A stretch of 50,393 bases of DNA. It comes from Pezizomycotina sp. ARF18. Lineage: Eukaryota > Ascomycota. Every line of letters starts with the position of its first letter. Position 1 is the stretch's first letter. The stretch spans positions 1 through 50,393 of the forward strand of contig AZLU01000275.1 of assembly GCA_002224055.1 (NCBI GenBank), in the 5' to 3' direction. This document shows positions 43,473 to 50,393 of the stretch, one piece after another. Below the pieces are notes generated by a model. That model saw only the letters and a program-made list of their open reading frames with translations. It was not told where the DNA came from and did not search any database. A program made the position numbers and the translations under genes.

Positions 43473-44724
43473 TCATCTGCTTCCATCGGACCATCGAGAA
43501 ATCCCGTGTTCCCCCAAGTCCATAGAAAAAACCCGATGGGCTATCCGAAAGAGCTCCAGTCCTTTTTCGGCCTTCAATTCCTCCAGCTCTTTGTTATAAG
43601 AGTAAATCGTTTCGATAACTTCCAGGTCTATCTCGACGTTCACACGTACAACGCCGCCATCTTCCGAGTCTGTCTGTGAATGCCGCTTATCACCTCTCCA
43701 CCGCTTCAACAAACGCCGGATGGACTTTCTCAATGCCGGCAAGCAGACGACACAGATAGCTGTCGATTGCTCCACGATACGTCCATACGTGAATGCCAGA
43801 TACTTCCACATATCCTGTCTATTGTTTCCATATTCGTTGACACCTTCGAGACTGTAGCTGTTGAGGTAGGCGCCGAGTATCGCACATCCGACCGATATAA
43901 AACCGAGGGCGAACATCGCCGCGACCGATATTTTCTTGTTACGAGGAAGGAATTTTAAGCGTGGTAGTAGGAAGAACGGCATAATGAAGACTATAAGGTC
44001 CGTTCCGATATGTAGTATTTCTAGCGTAAGGTAGTTGCCGAGCGGGTGGAGGACATCGCACTTCATGGTCGTTATGATGACAACTTCGTGATCAAAGGAT
44101 CTAAAAGTGGTCAGTGAGCTCGGGTTCCCGGGTATCGGTATCGTATAGGATTTGGCCTTACAAATTGTGGTCGTTCGGAATGCACCAAACAGGTAGAGAA
44201 ACAAAGTCGCGAGCCCTCCTCCAAACGTCACGACTCCAGTTATCCGTATCGCCCACCACATCTTGCTCAACATCGGGGGAACTATTTCCGCGTAAAAGAA
44301 AAGTAGAGCCCCCTTGGCGAAGTACATTGGGAACCAGTACGACAAGGTTGTGATGTATTCTATTTTCACCATCGTTTCCCGGTTGGCGGTAGATAAGCTG
44401 TCAGGCCGAGCCCAGCTACGTACGCTCTATAACACCATAGGGTGAGGCGGGGCATGGTAGTTAGCCACGCGAGTATGACAAGCACGTCACTCGGCGGCCA
44501 TGCCTTATACTTGTAGAGGCAAGCCCATCCTGCTGACCTGAAGACGCGAATGTACAGGCGGTTGTATATTAGTGCTAGAGGGATAGCGGTGTAGATTAGG
44601 ATGATGATCTATGTTAAGTTTGATTTTCATGTCAGTATTGAGGTGTTAAGGGTGAAATATTGCGGGATAGGAGTACCAAGTAACCTACTGCCATCATTGT
44701 TATGATGTGGCTAGTCACCGACAT
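43473..44724 (-). CDS. Rhodopsin-domain integral membrane protein (PTH11/SAT4-like)
   Basis: Fungal proteins of this class are seven-helix membrane proteins, some acting as surface-sensing GPCR-like receptors. Exon 1 encodes MSVTSHIITMMA (44724-44689). Intron 44609-44688 (GTAGGT..TAG). Exon 2 starts IIILIYTAIPLALIYNRLYI, then SDVLVILAWLTTM, then after one restored G (near 44374) YWFPMYFAKGALLFFYAEI, RITGVVTFGGGLATLFLYLF, LTLEILHIGTDLIVFIMPFF, ISVAAMFALGFISVGCAILG and a final helix with AFTYGRIVEQSTAICVVCLP. The D near the fifth helix and E in the last are in places usual for the family. A cytosolic tail of about 90 residues follows. About 390 residues, normal length. No CFEM or other extracellular domain is present. 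Confidence 0.8.
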
Positions 44725-46684
44725 TTTGCTACTCCCAAGACTAAGAAAGTATTCTGGCTGGCGAAAATCATGGAAGACATCCAAGTTGATCTGGGCGTCA
44801 ACATGCCCGCCTTTTAAAGGAATGCAATGAGTATTTGTGTCATCGTCCCTAATCCTAGCACGTTAAGATTCCTACGATCATAGAATAAGTCATTTCCCTT
44901 CCCGCAGAATTTCGATGGGGCTTCATTACCGAATGCATATCGAGATATACAGGGGAATTATATAAGCCTGATCACAATCCACGAGGTTTTAAGTTTCGCT
45001 GATTGAGCTATTTAATCATGACGTTCTATTATTCTGCCATGCAACCGTGCTTTTCTATGCCCTTTGTGAAACGTTCCCGCGCGGCCGTTTTCTCGTTTTC
45101 GATCTGTACTACTGCAACATATAGGACCTGCGCAAATATTCCTGGTACGATTGAGCCAGAATAAACCTTGAATGCCAAGGGGAGAAAATTACCCGAATCT
45201 GGAGATTTCAAGGGCGAGTTTAGCGAAAGGTGTTCTTCCTTTACTCGATGCGATGAGTTCCTCGTATTTCGCAATTTGTGGGTTTCTGGAGTGCGATAGG
45301 GCCGGAAATTCGCAGTTGGTGTTCTAAGTCAACCTCCGACGAGACATTACATTGCCGAACTTTGAAAAGCAAGATCATGACCAATCAAAGGCCAAGAGCA
45401 ATAAGAACTAAAGCCTGGGTTTGTGGAGCCAAACAGAGGTCAGTCACTTCTATTGCACCTATGATATATTCTGTCGGTCCCTTCCGGTGCGCCCGAAACA
45501 TCTATTCGCTTAGATCACAACGGCTCCTCGGCTTTTCGTAATTGTCTGGATAACAATCGCGAATAATTTTGGATAAAGCCGTATAGTACCGAAAATACCC
45601 GATTTTCTTTCCTACGTACACTTACACGTACATATACAACTCAATACATAAGGAAAGAAAAAGGAGGATTATTGGGTTAGAAAAAAATGCCGAGACTTAA
45701 GCGTTATCTAATAATAATTAGAATTATAATTAAGCGTTCACCGCGAGTAACGTTCGACATTTTATAAACACCTTGGTGTTACCGAGTTGTGCTCGCTAAT
45801 AATGAACGAACTTGAGTAGCAGTATTAAGCAGGTTACGTGGATGGGAGGGGTGTTTAGGGGGTTGGGGGGAAATGGCCCCCTCCCTTCCTAGCCTACGGC
45901 CTAACGGCGCGAAGAGCCGTAGACAAATGCTTCAGTACTTTAGTGCTCTGCACAGTGGAAAGAAAACTCGGGCAGCGGAGCCGTCAGGCGAGCTTTTATA
46001 TATCCTACAAACAGATTTCCCGGGTGTTGTTTGATTTACATTGCGCGCTTAGCGAGCGCGCTGCTCCAGCGGGCTCTGATACATTGACACCGGCCCCTAT
46101 GTAATTCGGTAGGAACGATCGGGAAGATGGAGCTGGGAGCGCATAGCCTTATATTAGGCAAAAATTACTCCGGAACGGATATATATATTTAGCCTGTATA
46201 CCAGTCCGCGCGTTGAAACGCCGCTCCCACTTTCCCAGATCCTCCCTGCCATATTTCGTATGCAATTGTATTTTGCTGTGAAGTTTCGTGGTCATCATGA
46301 AACATCTTGTAGCTGATATTCATGGGAAAGCCCATGAGCTCGTAACCCAATCGAAGAAATTGCCACGCGCTTTAGAAACCTAGTACACGTTAAGGGAAGA
46401 TAGAGAAACAATGTATTCAAATATAGTCAATCATCCGATGATCGTGAGACTTCCTAGGCCTTAATTACTCAATGGCATATATTGTATAAAGCACATATTC
46501 ACCTTCGTTCTATCACCAAATTTCATTATTCCTATCCATTTGCTTGACGTAGGAGTAGGAAAGGTTTGGGCATCGGACTATACCTTAATAAACTTTCAGC
46601 ACCGTCAACCAGCCGACTTCAACTGAATTTTTCCCTATAGTTACTATATTTACTACTTGGATATCATCGAAATCATCTCTCAAG
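44725..46684. other. Gene-poor region
   Basis: About 2 kb. A minus-strand frame at 45029-45274 contains a hydrophobic stretch (PLAFKVYSGSIVPGIFAQVL) but nothing else supports a gene. A guanine-rich tract lies at 45844-45870, followed by several small inverted repeats (CTACGGC/GCCGTAG near 45893-45922; GCGCGC/GCGCGC near 46045). It looks like decayed mobile or regulatory DNA; I cannot classify it. Confidence 0.35.
45844..45870 (+). other. G-quadruplex-type G-run cluster
   Basis: Four runs of three or more G separated by 1, 6 and 2 bases (GGG-A-GGGG-TGTTTA-GGGGG-TT-GGGGGG), followed by a C-rich run (GGCCCCCTCCC) that could compete by pairing. Confidence 0.6.
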
Positions 46685-47501
46685 ATGAACTTGAAAGCCT
46701 AGAACCAATCTATAGCCTTGACACGTGCTCTTGTAGCATGGATTCTCCCCGCCGCTAGCGCCCTCACCGGTCTCAAGGAGTCCTATCCCCCTCCAGGAGC
46801 GATCGATTACGGTCATCCCGACCACCCAGGTGTGTCAGATGCGTATGTGATGAGGCACGGGGATGTTCAAACTGCCTCCCTTTCCAATAATTCTCAGCAG
46901 GGCGAGCCTAGAACATGTTTTGCCGGCAGATGTGTGAGAATTTATGTCCCAACATGCCTCCGCAACACTCCGGTTCCACTCTCATCGCACGCATTTGCAC
47001 AGTTCAGAGATCGGTTTGCCAGTCCCCGAGGACTTGATATCCCCGCTAGGCACTGCAGGACTGTCAATCATAACAACTATCATTCACACGCTGACCAATT
47101 CCTTGCGATCGGCCTTCAGCACTCGCAGGATCTCCAAAGTCAACGCACTCAATCCCAGCTCCCCGTCCCAAAGTTCTGGTAGTCCGAGGATCGTGGCTAG
47201 CACGCCGTCTGCCCCCAACTCCCACGCTCACAAGTCGTTTCCCAAGTGTTCCAAAATCAAGACCAACGGCGCCGAACTCGCCTCATACAGACGATGCGAA
47301 GGCATGGTTAAGCCTCACGATCTTCAAGCCGATGATTTAGCCGGAGCTCGAAGCACACATGCGTATTCGCTCGGTCCGTCCATCTCTAGAGTACAGTCAC
47401 AGCCCGTTCAAGGAAATAAGAGAACTCAAACTAATCTATATGAATTTCCAGGTGATACGAGGAGCGTTCACCGAAGAGTAAAAGTCTCCAGATGCTCCTA
47501 A
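46685..47501 (+). CDS. Putative secreted hypothetical protein, broken frame
   Basis: Not recognised. The ATG at 46685 starts MNLKA, meets an in-frame TAG, then reads LTRALVAWILPAASALTG, a plausible signal sequence; a TGG to TAG change would explain the stop. The frame continues YPPPGAIDYGHPDHPG and GEPRTCFAGRCVRIYV to 47182. A second frame (46944-47501) overlaps, containing LPVPEDLISPLGTAGLSIIT and FPKCSKIKTNGAEL. The real product may switch between them. Function unknown. Confidence 0.35.
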
Positions 47502-48411
47502 TTGGACAACTAGCAATGATATAAGAGGGGAGAGGGATAGGAGCACGGAACAAGTATTGCTAAAAATTGCTATAGGGCATGCTAAGGGGTCTAGCAAGTT
47601 GCTTTCAAGCTCTTTCACGTTTCAATTTTTGGTAGTTGGTTGTATTTATTATTTATTATTGCTTCCGTTCTTAGTCGCAAATGCGGTGTTCATACCAAGG
47701 CCAGTCGAGCTTCTGTCACTAGTTCGTACTACTAAGTCTCCTTTCAAGTATTGGACTTCTGTTTCATTATATCGTGATTTTCAGAGCTAGAAGCAACACC
47801 ATTAGCAAAGAGATTTTGGCATCAATTTAAATGAATAAGTAGTATACCGTGAAATGAGGAGTATCGGCCAGTCTGACACATTGCAACAGGCCAAGGTATG
47901 GTGACCAAGCCCCATACCGAGAAATTTACAACAAAATTATTTGTGTAATGAATGTTCTAGTCGCATAAATCAGAACTTTCATAGCCGGAGTCAACGCCGC
48001 AACACTGCCAATCCCACTTTAAAACTGACGGATATGCACTCAGCATTTTAAGATACAGAGAGTCTCATATTAGCCGGCAAGGCTCTGGAATGATCAAGCT
48101 TGCTATTTTTAATGAACATGTTGGAAAACGTATTCGTTTGTCGCGATTAGGCTAATTTCCCCTGCCACTCACAGTTGCCTGGTTTTGGTTTCATGTATTG
48201 TCCGTGAGAGTGTATGCAAGACTATTGGCGGATGGTCTAGATATATAAAATATACTATTCACCTTCCGTTGGAACTGGGGAAAGAAATTACAGGAGTCCA
48301 TCAAAACGACCCGCTAGCAGCCCAAAACCCAATACACCACCAACAAACAAAAGAATCACCATTTTCTTTTTTCTTTTTTTATTTAAACATCAAAATATTG
48401 AAATCCAGCCA
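47502..48411. other. Intergenic region
   Basis: Host DNA, AT-biased in places; includes the promoter side of the cysteine-rich gene, with T-rich sequence just upstream of 48412. Frame 48185-48415 is unsupported. Confidence 0.35.
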
Positions 48412-48955
48412 ATGAAGTTGCAAAATCCGTCTTTAATCCAACTTCTCGCTTCCAGCATGCATTTCAACGGTTAGATCCGCCCAGCGAGAGCAAGAGGGTA
48501 TGCGGCTGTAGTAATGAAACGAAAATAATCGACTGGGACTGTTCGAAAAGCTTGGAGTGTGCATCGTGCGAATGTGATCATTACGGGTTCTTCCAGGCTG
48601 CCGCGACTCCGGGCCCCTCCAGAGGAGATTCGACCGAACCAGAATGCAACAAGTATTGCTTGAGCATAATGTCCGCTTGTGAGACGACTTGGCCCTGCTC
48701 ACCAGCCAGTTACTGCGGGGGCATCGCACTCCGAGGCGAAACACCTTCGAAAATTCGATTCAAAGGCTATTCACCAACAAAGCGTGTCTCCTCGACCTCC
48801 TCAGCACTAAATCCAACGCGTTCAAGCCGTACGCTCCCCTAAGCTACCGAAGCACCCCAACATTCGTTCCAAGTTCTAAGTGTGGCCAGACAAAAAGCAA
48901 CATCTCCGTTCAGCCACGCCGCAACCCGAATCGGTTCCGATTAAACGCCCGATGA
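48412..48955 (+). CDS. Cysteine-rich, probably secreted protein
   Basis: The ATG at 48412 begins MKLQNPSLIQLLASSMHFNG; one restored G in a GG run (near 48472) continues into the long downstream frame, which reads RVCGCSNETKIIDWDCSKSL, ECASCECDHYG, ECNKYCLSIMSACETTWPC and YCGG. That is about a dozen cysteines in roughly 90 residues. After a second frame change (near 48720) a less cysteine-rich tail reads NKACLLDLLSTKSNAF and ends about 48955. No named domain recognised. The density and spacing of cysteines suggest a disulphide-rich extracellular protein; the N-terminal signal is weak. Confidence 0.5.
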
Positions 48956-50039
48956 TTTACACGAAGGATGCTGAGACCGCTGGGCGGTGGGCTGGACGCG
49001 GGTCGTGCGTGAACCCGCTGTCGGCGGACCGCCGTCTAAAAAAGTGAAGATTGCAAACACCTTTTGATTAGCGAGGGGCGTAGAAGTATATGTAACCGAC
49101 GGATGGATGTAAACAATCATACCCCTCGATCTTCTTGTGTCCAATATTACAGTATTATAGCGAATAAAAATAAAATAAAAATACGAACTATGATATTGCG
49201 ACGGTTACTAGTGCCTGGCCACCACTGCTGCCCGCTACTGCTGCCGGGGGCTTGGGGGACTAGTCCCCAGCCATGCATCTACAATATTTGGGATAGCCAC
49301 GGCTATGTACAAACATGGCAAACCTCGCCTGTTTTGGTACGCGGAACCGTGGCTATCCCCTTGTAATATATTCCTCTTGGAGGCCGTATTGAAGGACGGG
49401 CAGCATATATTTGTACCCCACAAGCGTGCGCATCGAGTTTTACTAGTCCTGAGAAGAGGTTAATAGGATTCTTGAGATGAGTATCGATGATCCATCTTTC
49501 TACACGGAATCTTTCTACTGATACTCAAGGGCCGCGCCGGCTAAACTCGAGACAATGTGGCTGCTACCAGCCTCCCAGCGCGCGTCCCCGTCTGGACTAG
49601 GCGAGCATGAACTGCCTCCCCTCAAGCTCTTAACCTTGTGCTCATTGACACTTTGACAAGTGCTGCATGAAACCGCTCTATTTGTATTTATCCGCTCTTA
49701 CTTAAACAATGCCATCAAAAACTTCATAACGACCCGAATGGTCATCTTATAGATCCGATGGATTCTACGAACTGGTTATTAGGCGAGGGGTCAATAGAGC
49801 ACTTCCCAGCGTATCCCGGGGCATCGTAACCTGCCTAAATATCGAGGTAGTGAATGTTAGGTTAGGCTAAACAGATATTACGGGTTTCCCTGGTCTTCTT
49901 TCTTCTAAAAATATATGTCACAGCGTCCCCACTCTTGCCTCCCAGCGGGAGTATTGTCAATGCTTGTCTTTGGTATAAATAACTCTTGGCTATTGTTGAT
50001 ATTGTAAGATAGCTAATTTCGTGTTTCCTACCTATTTTA
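48956..50039. other. Intergenic region with inverted repeats
   Basis: Contains the perfect palindrome GGGGACTAGTCCCC (49255-49268) and the inverted repeat at 49290-49359. Frames at 49064-49423 are spurious products of these repeats. No gene supported. Confidence 0.35.
49290..49359. repeat. Inverted repeat, 13-bp arms
   Basis: GGGATAGCCACGG (49290-49302) and CCGTGGCTATCCC (49347-49359), perfect arms 44 bases apart. Possibly a miniature transposon or hairpin. Confidence 0.6.
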
Positions 50040-50393
50040 TATACTGGGTATCTCCGAGATGGGAATTTATATGTTTATATTAAAGGAGCCTTTTTAAAAG
50101 GTACTGAAGAAAACGGCATAGACAGTAGTTCCGTACTAAAGAAACGTTATCAGAAAATAAGTAATTTTTTCTCCTCTCTCTTCTTAAGAGAAAGAAAAGT
50201 CTAAAAACGATACTATTATAATAGTAAGTCTATATCAATCTTAATTCTTTTATACCTAATACTACATATAAAATAGAAGATAAACGCGCAACTAGACTAA
50301 AATAATAGAGAATAAATCTATACGCTTACAGCGTATATATTATACGTAGTACCGCGTAAAGACTATAGGACTTCTAAAAAAAAGAAAGAAAAG
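50040..50393. other. AT-rich block running off the window
   Basis: Composition falls abruptly to very AT-rich with stops in all frames, as in the RIP-mutated blocks elsewhere. Probably the edge of another degraded repeat; no domain recognised. Confidence 0.45.

Overview
The window looks like a chromosome arm of a filamentous ascomycete (Pezizomycotina). Reasons: short GT-AG introns; blocks of extreme AT-richness with the transition bias of repeat-induced point mutation (RIP); LTR retrotransposons; and genes for a class I hydrophobin, a PTH11/rhodopsin-type membrane protein, a DUF4267 protein and a NACHT-ankyrin receptor. I see no rRNA, tRNA or CRISPR array.

Layout. 1-4344 is the 3' half of a RIP-degraded Copia element. 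Inside its reverse-transcriptase region sits a 2.36 kb hAT-like foldback element with an exact 8-bp target duplication. 4345-13240 is gene-bearing: a hydrophobin, a conserved hypothetical gene, a plasma-membrane-type Qa-SNARE (syntaxin/Sso), a secreted astacin metalloprotease (all minus strand), then a weak plus-strand hypothetical. 13250-14570 is another RIP-degraded block. 14571-21180 holds a small secreted cysteine-containing protein and a clan CD (caspase-like) cysteine-peptidase-like gene. 21180-22205 is AT-rich with a perfect-looking hairpin. 22206-27098 is a nearly intact Copia retrotransposon of the same family as the remnant at 1-4344. 27100-33160 holds two or three secreted-protein genes and a DUF4267 gene. 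33166-38067 is a complete but heavily RIP-mutated reverse-oriented copy of that Copia with a 5-bp target duplication. 38439-44724 carries a DUF7708-NACHT-ankyrin NLR-like gene and a rhodopsin-domain membrane protein. 44725-50393 is gene-poor, with a plus-strand cysteine-rich secreted protein.

One feature cuts across the whole window. Almost every recognisable gene is broken by one-base frame slips, almost all of them missing bases in short homopolymer runs (CC read as C, GG as G, AAAAA as AAAA). Restoring one base at a time recovers family motifs. I therefore treat most of these as probable genes in an indel-prone draft assembly rather than pseudogenes, but the sequence alone cannot prove that. 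Coordinates of broken genes are the span from inferred start to inferred stop.

The three copies of one Copia family let the window interpret itself: the un-mutated copy supplies the empty site that proves the hAT insertion, and comparison of the copies shows where RIP begins and ends. The host genes do not form an obvious pathway or cluster; the common theme is surface, secreted and immune-like functions (hydrophobin, astacin, small secreted proteins, NLR, PTH11-like receptor).
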